From a virus, in the IMG/VR virus record IMGVR_UViG_3300021425_000114, positions 1 through 30,882 of that record: 30,882 nucleotides of DNA; one strand, given 5' to 3'. Position numbers and translations under genes: made by a program. The notes under the pieces are model-generated. The model was not told where the DNA came from. It searched no databases and was given only the letters and a program-made list of their open reading frames with translations. Positions 15,757 through 24,069 of the stretch are shown one piece after another (within the stretch, counting starts at the first letter, position 1; every line of letters starts with the position of its first letter).

Positions 15757-17849
15757 CAACGATCCTAGCCGAGTATGGCTCTTTTGTAGTATCCAGTTCG
15801 GATACGGCTTTAAGAAAGAGAACTGCTAGTAGTTGCCAGCCAGAGGTGACAACCATTTGGTTCCCGGTGCTTCCGGGTACCACGGAGCTACCTGTCAGTC
15901 CGGAACCGGTCATCAATGAAACCCCTGAGGCCCCCAATTCGGTGGCCGCACCAATAGATTTTGATCCAGAAAACCCAGATCTTTGTGCATTATTCAACGA
16001 CATTCTGCCTATATCGTCTCCGCCGATTTATCCGGTAGAGCAGACTGTAGAGCTGTTGTCGGCTCCATATATTGAGACGGTACTGGTCCCGACAATAACG
16101 AGGGCACGGCTTGGCGTCACATCAATCAACTATCCGCTTTCGGTAGAGGGCGGCTCGGTTTCACTGGCAACCAAAGCTAAACTGGGCCTAGCTAATCTTT
16201 ACATAGCGGCGGAAAATGCTATTTTCGCTTTTACTGGCAACACCGCTGAGATATCAAGAAGAAAAGACATCTTCCCCGTTTTGGGGTATTTCTTTGCCTC
16301 ATTCTCTCAGGCATCTTTTGCGGTAAGATCATACACGGCTGTATTTCCTCCGGCTAGCGACATTGGAGTTCGGGGGTGGCCGACCTCCACAAGGCGCATC
16401 ACATCCGTCTTTGTGGAGCCCACTGATATCAGCCTAGAGGGTTTGCCTTGTAGTATAGTGTTTGGTATAGCAATTCGGATTCTATCTCCAGTTTCTATTG
16501 AGGTATCAGCAGCGATACCCTTGGTGGTTAGCGATCTGGCTGTAACTATTCCAACCCCGACCTCGATCTCAGTATCGGCACCACCCCCTTCAATCAGCAC
16601 TGGTAGCAGCACCTCTGTTGCGCCCACAATCGTCAGCGTCGCCATGCTGATTCCCATCGGCATAGGCGGACCTGCTGTCTTGATAACGCCACCCACGGTT
16701 GATATAGTTGTCCTGGGTCAGTTGCCGATCGTTAGTAGCGGCTATATCGTTACAGTACCAGCCAGCCAGGTGAGTATTTCCAGCGAGGGGCCAGAGGTCC
16801 TAAATGTCATATACGGAGTGTCTATACCGACCGCTAATAACTTGGCTATTTCAATCATAGACCCTGTTGTTGCCGCTGGCGTGGGACTGCTTGTGCCATC
16901 GATTAACTTGTCTGTCGTATTCCAGACTCCTCTTGCATTTGTAGAACGGGCAGTGGAAGAAGTGGTTAGAATTGGTACGGCTCCCCCCATCCTCGGGGCG
17001 GGCGGCGCTGTGCATCCGCCAGTCGGATGGAATGTGCTTGTAAACACAAACGTGGACGACGCTTCCGTTGGATCATTCGGTTGGACGTTTGATCTTACAA
17101 TTGACAGCACCGCCCATGATTATGCGTGGATAGGTTCAAATACTTATATCACCTTCGATGGAGGCAGTAGTGCTTACTCCGGTCTTTCGGAGAGTAGTCC
17201 ATTCTTGAACAAAATATTCTTTGGCGCTTCCGATAATTCATATCAAAGGGTCTATGACAAGGCCGAGGTTGTACAAGGGATCAGTGTACAGCGTATTCGG
17301 TACGAAGGCACAGCCAATACAAGCGGCACGCTGGGTAGTCCCAATATCGTGGCAGAGTTTACGTTCTTCCAGCCATTCCCGGATGGACGACAACTGATCG
17401 AGCTACGTGTTGGCTCTCACAACAGAACAAGCGGTCTGTTTATGATTGCTAGTAGAACCACGGCCTACGCAAGCAGCACGATTGCCGCAAATAGTAGCTG
17501 GGTATTTATTGGTAATGAAACGGGAACTTCATGGACGATGACTCCCAACAGGTATGTGGTTCTTGAGAAGGACAGAGAGATCAATCTGCCATCAATTGAA
17601 ATAGCGGTGTCCAGTAATTCTGCAGAAGTCGAGGCATTGTTGCCCCAGGCAATTGTGCCGCTAACAAATATAACTATTTCCAGCATTGAACCGTCGCTGA
17701 ATACGAACATTGTTCTCGAAGTACCGTCAACCGATCTTGCAATTAACGCCAGGCTTCCGCGTATTGCACTTAACACATACTTCTCATCTTTGGCCGGCCA
17801 GGTCTACTCATGGGATCGCGACTTCATGGTAGACTGGTGGGCCGATTGA
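15753..17849 (+). CDS. tail-tip / fiber-like protein with short beta repeats
   Basis: 698 residues. It starts at GTG 15753, overlapping the previous stop as GTGA, with a good ribosome binding site GGGAGG at 15741-15746. Residues about 220-395 and 608-675 consist of repeats of about 18-23 residues of the form 'VP..xIxI.....P.v' (SPVSIEVSAAIP, VPASQVSISSEGP, VPSINLSVVFQTP, VPLTNITISSIEP, VPSTDLAINARLP). The repeat track is interrupted at about 425-605 by a separate domain containing VGWNVLVNT, GSNTYITFDGGS, DNSYQRVYDK and VQRIRYEGTANTSGTLGSP. This looks like a fibrous tail-tip protein carrying an inserted globular domain. It ends in a convergent region before the leftward cassette. Confidence 0.75.
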   Translation: MTTILAEYGSFVVSSSDTALRKRTASSCQPEVTTIWFPVLPGTTELPVSPEPVINETPEAPNSVAAPIDFDPENPDLCALFNDILPISSPPIYPVEQTVELLSAPYIETVLVPTITRARLGVTSINYPLSVEGGSVSLATKAKLGLANLYIAAENAIFAFTGNTAEISRRKDIFPVLGYFFASFSQASFAVRSYTAVFPPASDIGVRGWPTSTRRITSVFVEPTDISLEGLPCSIVFGIAIRILSPVSIEVSAAIPLVVSDLAVTIPTPTSISVSAPPPSISTGSSTSVAPTIVSVAMLIPIGIGGPAVLITPPTVDIVVLGQLPIVSSGYIVTVPASQVSISSEGPEVLNVIYGVSIPTANNLAISIIDPVVAAGVGLLVPSINLSVVFQTPLAFVERAVEEVVRIGTAPPILGAGGAVHPPVGWNVLVNTNVDDASVGSFGWTFDLTIDSTAHDYAWIGSNTYITFDGGSSAYSGLSESSPFLNKIFFGASDNSYQRVYDKAEVVQGISVQRIRYEGTANTSGTLGSPNIVAEFTFFQPFPDGRQLIELRVGSHNRTSGLFMIASRTTAYASSTIAANSSWVFIGNETGTSWTMTPNRYVVLEKDREINLPSIEIAVSSNSAEVEALLPQAIVPLTNITISSIEPSLNTNIVLEVPSTDLAINARLPRIALNTYFSSLAGQVYSWDRDFMVDWWAD

Positions 17850-17853
17850 GATA

Positions 17854-17941
17854 ACCGACCCACAGAGGGGGACGGTCTTAACATATCATGACCTCGGGTG
17901 CGTTGATCGAGGGCAGGGGCCTTCTTCGCTCAAGCCCTGCC
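17854..17941. terminator. two stem-loops between convergent genes
   Basis: The first stem is ACCG-A-CCC (17854-17861) with GGG-A-CGGT (17869-17876), eight positions with one A/A mismatch. The second is GGCAGGG (17912-17918) with CCCTGCC (17935-17941), flanked by a further GC pair with a bulge. They fall between the rightward gene ending at 17849 and the leftward gene ending at 17930, where bidirectional termination is expected. Neither has a strong T-tract, so their strength is uncertain. Confidence 0.4.
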
Positions 17942-18163
17942 TGATGGCGGCAGCCCAATCATCTTGCTTTCTCGCCGCCCTTCAGATTGCACAGCACTTG
18001 AAGGGGCGTACCGCGTCGGCGTGTTACTTGTTGCATCAATCACTTTATCATATAAAACATTTGTAATGATCGCGTTTAATGTTGAACTGCCCGGCACAAG
18101 CGTAGTGCTTAAGCCGGTGGATATGGTTGTTTGGCCTAGGGGGGACTGATTAAAGGAAGCCAT
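17930..18163 (-). CDS. small virion-associated protein (third gene of leftward cassette)
   Basis: 77 residues, MASFNQSPLGQTT..., rich in Ser, Thr, Asn and Pro, without cysteine or membrane segments. Its ATG overlaps the stop of the preceding leftward gene as TAATG (18161-18165 on the plus strand), the same coupling used throughout this phage, which supports it as a real gene. Its stop falls in the loop of a hairpin at 17912-17941. I do not recognise the family; composition and neighbours suggest a small structural or decoration protein. Confidence 0.6.
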   Translation of the reverse strand: MASFNQSPLGQTTISTGLSTTLVPGSSTLNAIITNVLYDKVIDATSNTPTRYAPSSAVQSEGRRESKMIGLPPSGRA

Positions 18164-19137
18164 TAGACTGTCCTAGCTAAGAATAATATGGAGCCGGTGC
18201 TGCCTACATCTACAACAAGAATTTCGTACTCTTCTACACCGGGGCTTACAATAAAAGTGTCTTGGAAACCTACAGCACTGCTTGCATAATAGGCACACAT
18301 AGCAAAATCTGCAGGCAGAGCAGGCGCATAGGGGCTGTACTGTATTGACGTAAACACAGGAGTGTAATCGCTTACAAGTCCTGAGTGGGTATTAGCAAGT
18401 GCTGTAGGTAGGCGTATGTTTTCTTCGTTATCTATATTACTAGTAGCGCTTTGACTATCGTTTCCAATTGCGCTGTAATTATTTAAGGTTGTAGCAAAGT
18501 AGTAGTATTGGGCAAAAGTACTTCCTCTACATGCAGTGGCGCCCAAGTAGGTGCGTCTAGTATGCGCACCGTAATGTCGAAAGTGAAGATTAGCGCCTGA
18601 ACTTGAGGTTGAAGTAGCGCAAACGACAAGTCCATTAAAAGCCGTTATATTCTGATCTACAAAAGAAGTCGCTGTATAAGCACCGAAAGGGATTAAAAAG
18701 ATTAAACTAGAGGATTGTCGCAAGTAAAACCAAGTGCAGCTTGTGTTAATGGCACTTGTGTAGCGAGTAAGTGTGAGGCTAGTTGTGGTTACTAGGCTAG
18801 AGTATAGTGTAGTATGGTTTGTAGTGCTGTTTGTTGTAGTAGAATAGTAGTCTTGGTACTGTGTGCCGGTAGGGACGTGTGTAGTGGCATCCCAGCTAAG
18901 TGCGGTTTGTACAGCAAGCGTAGTTGTGGTAAACATGAACCAGTAGTAGACCGTGCCGTAGGTCTTGGTTCCGTCGTTTACTACTTCTAGAATGCGATTT
19001 TCTACGCTGCCACTAAGGAAGGAGTCGTACCAGTCGGTCATTAGACCGGCGTCGATAAATGCAGAGCGAACTAGGTCTGCTAGGCCCGATGCAGTCCAGG
19101 TAGGGCTAAGGGTGTATACCTGCTTGGTAACGGCCAT
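18163..19137 (-). CDS. putative virion structural protein (leftward)
   Basis: 324 residues starting MAVTKQVYTLSPTWTASGLA. The N-terminal 60 residues look globular (LVRSAFIDAGLMTDWYDSFL), and the rest is very rich in Thr, Ser and Tyr with a few Cys, typical of beta-structured virion surface proteins. No enzyme motif is seen. It is the middle gene of a leftward three-gene cassette: the gene upstream (19139-19495) ends one base before its ATG region and the gene downstream overlaps its stop. Preceded by a homolog of a fiber-module protein, it is probably exposed on the virion. Function is inferred. Confidence 0.75.
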   Translation of the reverse strand: MAVTKQVYTLSPTWTASGLADLVRSAFIDAGLMTDWYDSFLSGSVENRILEVVNDGTKTYGTVYYWFMFTTTTLAVQTALSWDATTHVPTGTQYQDYYSTTTNSTTNHTTLYSSLVTTTSLTLTRYTSAINTSCTWFYLRQSSSLIFLIPFGAYTATSFVDQNITAFNGLVVCATSTSSSGANLHFRHYGAHTRRTYLGATACRGSTFAQYYYFATTLNNYSAIGNDSQSATSNIDNEENIRLPTALANTHSGLVSDYTPVFTSIQYSPYAPALPADFAMCAYYASSAVGFQDTFIVSPGVEEYEILVVDVGSTGSILFLARTV

Positions 19138-19138
19138 T

Positions 19139-19495
19139 TTAGGAAACCTCTTCGTAGTGGATGGTTAGATCAATGGTGGATACCGCGTTGGCCTTGGCGT
19201 GCAAAGCATCTCCCTCTTCTAGGTAGAGGTACTCGTTCTTGTCCAATACGACAAGCGAGGTGTTGGGGGCCACGGTAGCGGTCTTGATCACATAGGTGTG
19301 AGCAGAACTGCGAAAAACCGTTATATCTACAGCCGCAGGGCCGGTCGTAAGGTTGGCGGCGCGAATGACATTGACTTTCAGCAACTTGTTACTGGCCTCG
19401 ACATTCGCAAGTGCGCTGTCCAATGCGGCCGTGGCAGAGTACAAGGCTGTTTTTCCGGTTATATTCACTGGGTCTCGCAAATTTGGAGCAGTCAT
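19139..19495 (-). CDS. small virion protein, paralog of the gene at 28875
   Basis: 118 residues, MTAPNLRDPVNITGKTALYS..., ending DLTIHYEEVS. It is clearly homologous over its whole length to the rightward gene at 28875-29231 (MAAPNLKNPTTITGKTARYA..., ending ELVIGYEEIS), sharing APNL, ITGKTA, YLEE-D and YEE-S and the same length. This short all-beta family is one I associate with cyanophage virions near tail fibers, of unproven role. It is the first gene of the leftward cassette, transcribed away from the gene at 19615 across a shared 119-base spacer with symmetrical repeats. Confidence 0.85.
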   Translation of the reverse strand: MTAPNLRDPVNITGKTALYSATAALDSALANVEASNKLLKVNVIRAANLTTGPAAVDITVFRSSAHTYVIKTATVAPNTSLVVLDKNEYLYLEEGDALHAKANAVSTIDLTIHYEEVS

Positions 19496-19614
19496 GAGGT
19501 CAAGTCTTTATGTGTAGTTTGCCTATGTTGAGCATTTTTGCAGAAGAACAGCCCAGCTTCTTTCAATTACCGCAATAAATTGGCAAACTAAGGCCGAATA
19601 TATCATGAGCAGAA
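19496..19614. promoter_or_regulatory. divergent promoter spacer with symmetrical inverted repeat
   Basis: This gap separates the leftward cassette (start at 19495) from rightward genes (start at 19615). TAGTTTGCC at 19515-19523 and GGCAAACTA at 19582-19590 are perfect 9-bp complements placed almost symmetrically, so each gene has GGCAAACTA reading toward it about 20-24 bases upstream of its start codon. This fits a bidirectional promoter or a pair of regulator sites. The left arm extends into a motif also present at 3720. Confidence 0.5.
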
Positions 19615-20049
19615 GTGGCTGTTACCGTTTCGCTGTACAACCATACCGCACGCCGCTTTGCGGACGGTAGTTTTACTCCATCTAATGGGTACAATGTGAA
19701 TCTGTATACCGCAGCCACGTTTGACGCCACACATACCGACATAGACCAGGTAGTTGGAACCGAGGTCGCGAATGCCAACGGCTACACGACTGGCGGCGCA
19801 ACGCTTCAGAACGTTACCGTAGAGACGGTCACCACGAATGACGCAAGATTCACGGCAGACGAGGTGACGTGGACCGCTACGGGTGGAGCGATTACTGCAT
19901 CCTTTGGAATTCTTTACGATTCCACAGATCCACTAGACCTGGCCCCAATAGCGTTTATCGATTTTGACGGAAGTCAATCTGCTGGAGCCGGCACCGACTT
20001 CAAGATTATTTGGAATGTCAACGGCATCTTCACCTTCACCGTAACCTAG
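19615..20049 (+). CDS. small virion protein, first of three paralogs
   Basis: 144 residues, probably from GTG 19615 (MAVTVSLYNHTARRF); the nearby ATG at 19605 is out of frame. The fold looks like a beta-sandwich, with markers NGYTTGGATL (residues about 55-64), TWTATGGAI (about 84-92) and FGILYDSTDPLDLAP, ending in DFKIIWNVNGIF. The same skeleton occurs in the next two genes. Such 110-140-residue proteins are common in phage tail and fiber modules; I cannot name a function. It is the first rightward gene after the divergent spacer. Confidence 0.7.
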   Translation: MAVTVSLYNHTARRFADGSFTPSNGYNVNLYTAATFDATHTDIDQVVGTEVANANGYTTGGATLQNVTVETVTTNDARFTADEVTWTATGGAITASFGILYDSTDPLDLAPIAFIDFDGSQSAGAGTDFKIIWNVNGIFTFTVT

Positions 20050-20150
20050 CAAAAACTTCTGTGTACAATTTGGCTGACGGGTGGGGATGCGCCTGCTGAA
20101 GCCACTGAGACACTTGACTCGGAATCCTATTTGCAAAGTCTGAAGACTTA

Positions 20151-20588
20151 ATGGCCGCTTTTAACAAGGTAAATATTTTTGTACAAGACCTTGCAAGAGG
20201 GGTTCACATCTTAACGCCGACAACTGGTCACGTCTTGAAGTTATTCCTGTCGAATGATGCCCCTCTGCCTACCTCAGAATTAAAATCCACACTGAGCGAG
20301 ATCGCCGCAGGAAACGGCTATACTTCTGGGGGCAACCAGGTAGCCATTCAAAGCAGCATCCAGACGACTGGTACATACAAGCTGGTGCTATCTGATCCGG
20401 CGACATTTACGGCAGTAGGGGGATCTATTGGCCCATTTAGATACGTTGTTCTATACAACAGTACCACGGCATTCAAGGTCAATCCGTTGATCGGGTGGTG
20501 GGACTATGGATCTTCGATTACGTTGCTTGATGGAGAGTCCTTTGCAGTTGACTTCGACCAGACCGCAGGTGTCTTGGTAATTACCTAG
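20151..20588 (+). CDS. small virion protein, second of three paralogs
   Basis: 145 residues. It shares with the previous gene the order 'NGYTSGG' (about residues 55-61), 'FTAVGGSIGPFRYVVLYN' (about 87-104) and a closing strand pair (GESFAVDFDQTAGVLVI). Pro/Trp content in NPLIGWWDYG distinguishes it. It is separated from the first paralog by about 100 bases in which I see no promoter or terminator, and from the third by two bases. It probably encodes a tail or capsid accessory protein, of unknown exact role. Confidence 0.75.
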   Translation: MAAFNKVNIFVQDLARGVHILTPTTGHVLKLFLSNDAPLPTSELKSTLSEIAAGNGYTSGGNQVAIQSSIQTTGTYKLVLSDPATFTAVGGSIGPFRYVVLYNSTTAFKVNPLIGWWDYGSSITLLDGESFAVDFDQTAGVLVIT

Positions 20589-20590
20589 CC

Positions 20591-21235
20591 GTGTCAATCT
20601 TTATCAACGTCTCAAGACAAGAACTGGCCCGCATAGCCCAACTATGTTACGAAGGCAAGTACGCAAGATTTTCCTTGGCGTATCTTCAGAATGAGGGATA
20701 CGATGCTCAGAGTTCAAGGGCTGACTGGGATTCGATCAAGCTAAGCGGCAACGGGTATGCTGATTTTCGGGGCAAGATCGAGGCGGGTGCCTATGACTTT
20801 GGGGACAACAGGTATGAGATGCCAGCACTGACTGCTACATTTACAGCAGAAGGCGGCCTGTTGACTTACAACAAAATCTACATCGTTTTAGCTTCGGCCT
20901 CGACTTTCAATATTACCTACGCCCAACTGGCTTCCAACGTAGTCACAATTACCACTGATGGCAATCATGGATTCACCACGGGACAGATAGTAGTAGTAGC
21001 GGACGCCACTAACTCAGTCTTCAACGGTAACTACCTGATAGCGTCAGCCCCAACGCTTACCACCTTTACCTATGCAAAGACTGCTGCAGACGTTGCATAC
21101 GCATCATCTTCTGGTACCGCTTCGAGGCTGACGGAAGAGACACAAATCTACGGGGTAATGACAGAGGCTCCTCAAATCACCTTAGCGAGCGGTCAGACTA
21201 TAAATTACAGGATTCAGTTCTCGACCGATGATTAA
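20591..21235 (+). CDS. small virion protein, third paralog, with inserted Ig-like domain
   Basis: 214 residues from GTG 20591, two bases after the previous stop. Residues 1-104 follow the paralog skeleton (SGNGYADFRG, then ATFTAEGGLLTYNKIYIVL), which resumes at about 181 (TQIYGVMTEAPQITLASG...). Between them, residues about 105-180 carry an extra module (VVTITTDGNHGFTTGQIVVV, VFNGNYLIAS, TTFTYAKT) that matches a widespread Ig-like phage surface domain. The insertion explains why it is about 70 residues longer than its sisters. Ig-like domains on virions often bind cell surfaces or mucus weakly. Confidence 0.75.
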   Translation: MSIFINVSRQELARIAQLCYEGKYARFSLAYLQNEGYDAQSSRADWDSIKLSGNGYADFRGKIEAGAYDFGDNRYEMPALTATFTAEGGLLTYNKIYIVLASASTFNITYAQLASNVVTITTDGNHGFTTGQIVVVADATNSVFNGNYLIASAPTLTTFTYAKTAADVAYASSSGTASRLTEETQIYGVMTEAPQITLASGQTINYRIQFSTDD

Positions 21236-21271
21236 CTGGGAGACGACGGGGCCAACAAATAAAAACAGACC

Positions 21272-23011
21272 ATGAGCACCTTAGATCAAGGCGTTCGGCA
21301 GGCGGAGGTTTTAACTAATAACTTGTCTGCTATTGCAGCGCAAAATCAAGAGGCCAATCGCAACGCAAACCTTGAGGTCAGTTCGGTCGAACAGCTAGCT
21401 GGCTCCAGCCTGTCTGGCGTACAAGCACAGGCTCAGCTAAGTAATTTTTCAAGCATTACCACTTCGAGTACGACGACAACTACCTCTTCGAGTTCGACGA
21501 CAGCACTAACGCTAGCAGCGGCCCAGACTTCAGCAACCCAGCAGAGCACAAGGACGAACAGATCAGGCTCGTGCTGCTGCTTCGATCAAGAAGATCCACA
21601 GGTACTGGAAGTTACTCTTGAAGATGTAGAAATTCGATACGGCTATGACGCCTTCAATGAGTGGGAGAGTGAAATTTATGCTTTCGTAATCGGACGAGTG
21701 TCGATAAATATACCACTCGCTAGTACTTTTACCCTGTTTATGAATTTTGACGGCAATTCTTTTGAGGTCACGATTCCATCCTCCTTGAAAGACGGAGGGC
21801 CCAACTGGTACTCCGCTGTTGTTGACGTGGACGATCCATGGCCGCCTCCGTATCACCAGGTTTTTGCCAGGGGTACCAGCCTAGGACAGCCCAGCTTTTG
21901 CGAAGAGAAGATACTTAGTATCACTGGTTATGCGGTAGGATATGATCCGTTCAACGTTTTCGAGAAAAGAGTCTCGGAGGTTCAACTTCCAGGCTCGGTA
22001 TCACTTACTGTTTGTCCTTATATAGGAACCCTCGAAATTCAGGAAGCAAAAAATGATACAGAGGTTATCGCAACAATATCCGTTGACTACCTGCCATTCA
22101 TTTTGCCTCTCAGGATCGGTGTAGCATATGGCGACTCTTCTTGGCGATCCGATACGACTTCAATAGGTGGGTCTGTTTCCGTAAGGTGGGTATGGGAGGG
22201 CCTGAGCGATGAGCCAAGTACGAGGCCGCAGATATTGGAGGTTACAATTGGGACCGCTCAGTACAGGTACTTCGACATAAATGGATCACCGACTAACAAT
22301 AGTAGTTCAGTTTATTGGGCCTGGGATGTTTTCAGTAAACAATATCAATTACAGTTAGCTCTTCTTGATTGGAGATGGAATGGGGACTGGGAATACGTAG
22401 GTCCAAGGTGGAGTAACTACTTCACTGAAGTTACTTTTTGGGATGACGGCTACGAACCTCCGCCGCCCGGAAGTCCTCCGAGCATTATTTTTCCTGAACC
22501 AAAGGCTGTGACTGCTACCTTCGCAAAAGGTGCAGACTGTTACAGTACCTGGATAGCGTACTCCATAAATGGCGGATACAGTCGCACGATCCTGCCGCCA
22601 AAATCTGTGGTCGGCTGCTCTCCGGGCGCCCACGTAGCAATAATAAACATCAACGCCGTTACTGATGACAACTTTGATATCTTTCTCAATGGGAATTTTC
22701 TTGGATCCGTTGACCTCAGTGGGAACAGGTATAAGGCTTTCCTCTTTGTGTGGTCAGACGAACCAGAACTAATTGAGCAGTTGAAGGCGATGTACGCTGA
22801 GCTAGGGCTCCCGTTAGAATGGACGACGACAACAATTGCTGGCACCGCACCAGAGCGTGGATCTCCCGCGAATATCTTTATGCAAAATACGCGCGACAAC
22901 GAGAATGGCAACTTTGGCAGCATTTATGTCGGGTTTTTGGGGGGAAACAACAAGACCGAATACGGAGCGGCGCCCGGCGGCGACGTTTCGATCACGCTAG
23001 AGTTTCCATGA
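21272..23011 (+). CDS. large structural protein with repeated beta domains
   Basis: 579 residues. The N-terminal 60 residues are helical and Ala/Gln-rich, followed by a Thr/Ser tract (61-80) and a cysteine triplet in SGSCCCFDQ (101-103). Three similar segments begin near residues 109 (QVLEVTLEDVEIRYGYDAFN), 213 (KILSITGYAVGYDPFNVFE) and 319 (QILEVTIGTAQYRYFDINGS), a spacing of about 105 residues. The C-terminal part contains a proline-rich hinge (EPPPPGSPPS, about 395-404) and a different beta domain. I do not recognise a family. Its place between small virion genes and the scaffold gene suggests an appendage or fiber protein. Confidence 0.75.
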   Translation: MSTLDQGVRQAEVLTNNLSAIAAQNQEANRNANLEVSSVEQLAGSSLSGVQAQAQLSNFSSITTSSTTTTTSSSSTTALTLAAAQTSATQQSTRTNRSGSCCCFDQEDPQVLEVTLEDVEIRYGYDAFNEWESEIYAFVIGRVSINIPLASTFTLFMNFDGNSFEVTIPSSLKDGGPNWYSAVVDVDDPWPPPYHQVFARGTSLGQPSFCEEKILSITGYAVGYDPFNVFEKRVSEVQLPGSVSLTVCPYIGTLEIQEAKNDTEVIATISVDYLPFILPLRIGVAYGDSSWRSDTTSIGGSVSVRWVWEGLSDEPSTRPQILEVTIGTAQYRYFDINGSPTNNSSSVYWAWDVFSKQYQLQLALLDWRWNGDWEYVGPRWSNYFTEVTFWDDGYEPPPPGSPPSIIFPEPKAVTATFAKGADCYSTWIAYSINGGYSRTILPPKSVVGCSPGAHVAIININAVTDDNFDIFLNGNFLGSVDLSGNRYKAFLFVWSDEPELIEQLKAMYAELGLPLEWTTTTIAGTAPERGSPANIFMQNTRDNENGNFGSIYVGFLGGNNKTEYGAAPGGDVSITLEFP

Positions 23012-23113
23012 TGAGCACTCACTTAAGATTAAGTTCAGCACTGGAGATGCACCCTGCCACGGGGATGCCTTTGTAAAATTAGAGTTTGAATTGTCCACTG
23101 ACATGGCTTAAAA

Positions 23114-23275
23114 TTGACTAACAAGAATAACGATCAACAATCGATTAACCAATTAATCGAAAATGCAAAAATACAGATAGAGGCAAACCGCTATGTCTTC
23201 CTGCGGAATGCAAAAAATAAATTAATTATGGCACAAACATTGAGGAATCAAATAAGAAGAGGCCGACCTCATTAA
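23114..23275 (+). CDS. small basic helical protein (53 aa), possible
   Basis: This 293-base gap before the scaffold gene holds one plausible small ORF, from TTG 23114 to TAA 23273-23275. It encodes a helical, Asn/Gln-rich protein with a basic end (RNQIRRGRPH). No strong ribosome binding site precedes the TTG; an internal ATG would leave only 15 residues. The stop codon lies in the loop of a 6-bp hairpin. AT-rich codon use resembles the left end of the window rather than its neighbours. Apart from it, 23012-23304 holds nothing I can support. Confidence 0.35.
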   Translation: MTNKNNDQQSINQLIENAKIQIEANRYVFLRNAKNKLIMAQTLRNQIRRGRPH

Positions 23276-23281
23276 GTCGGC
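23262..23281. promoter_or_regulatory. stem-loop upstream of scaffold gene
   Basis: GCCGAC (23262-23267), loop CTCATTAA, GTCGGC (23276-23281): a perfect 6-bp stem overlapping the stop of the small ORF and 26 bases before the scaffold start. There is no T-tract, so it is not a typical terminator. It may affect mRNA processing or stability. Confidence 0.35.
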
Positions 23282-23307
23282 ATCCTATTGCGCACACATA
23301 GGGCGTG

Positions 23308-24069
23308 ATGCCCTTCATTCCAATGCCTGAAGATCAAACCCTGGTAACCGAGACGGCTGCCACTGGTAATGCTATTGATACAGAATCCCTTGACCAAAGG
23401 GGTATCAGTAATGATTTTATCCCAAAAGCCGAAGTTGACAACCTGGTAAAAGCACTAAAAGCCGAGCGCGAATCACGCAAACAATACGAAAAAGAGCTTC
23501 GCGACAAGGCTGCCCAACTAGAAAAATTTGCGGAGATCAATCCCCAGGAATATCGTCGTCTACAAGAAGAAGCCGCAATTGCTGAGCGAGATCGCCTGGC
23601 AGCAGAAGAACGCACCTCCTTGCTAGAGGAGAAGTATGGTGCACAGGCTGCTGAGGCTAACAAGAAAGCTGAGGCCTATCAGGCGCAATTGCAAGAGTAC
23701 CGCAAACGGTATGCATTGGAAAAGGTTTTCTTTGCTGCTGGCGGTCGAACTGATGCTGCAGACGGCGTGTCCTTCTTCGATATGCTGGCGGATCGATTGG
23801 GTTCCAACTTTCGACTTGAACCCAATGGAGCCGTGACTGTCGTTGATAACAATGGCGATCCCATTCTGGATGCAGATACCGGCAAACGCATTGCACCAGA
23901 AGAATACCTAGGCGGATTTAAGAGCCATCCAATTTACGGAACCTTCTTCCGTGGTGCAAAGGGATCTGGCGCTGGTCTTGGTCTTGGTGGCACGGATGCC
24001 AGTGGGTTAACGACTCAGGATCTTTCAGAGCTATCACCCGATGCTTTGTTCGAAGCAGCATTTGGCTGA
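23308..24069 (+). CDS. capsid scaffolding protein
   Basis: 253 residues from ATG 23308 (a GTG directly before it at 23305 is an alternative). Residues about 40-135 form a long charged coiled coil (VKALKAERESRKQYEKELRD..., EERTSLLEEKYGAQAAEANK), followed by a conserved-looking region with GVSFFDMLADRLG and EEYLGGF, and a glycine-rich, acidic C-terminus. This plan and its place immediately before the major capsid gene are those of separate scaffolding proteins that guide HK97-fold shell assembly and then leave. No serine protease motif is seen, so the scaffold is not fused to a protease here. A 140-base spacer follows. Confidence 0.8.
   Translation: MPFIPMPEDQTLVTETAATGNAIDTESLDQRGISNDFIPKAEVDNLVKALKAERESRKQYEKELRDKAAQLEKFAEINPQEYRRLQEEAAIAERDRLAAEERTSLLEEKYGAQAAEANKKAEAYQAQLQEYRKRYALEKVFFAAGGRTDAADGVSFFDMLADRLGSNFRLEPNGAVTVVDNNGDPILDADTGKRIAPEEYLGGFKSHPIYGTFFRGAKGSGAGLGLGGTDASGLTTQDLSELSPDALFEAAFG

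Noticed and set aside
17131-17160. tRNA T-loop-like string (GGTTCAAATAC)
   Set aside because: No matching acceptor or anticodon stems, and it lies within a continuous coding frame. I found no tRNA in the window.
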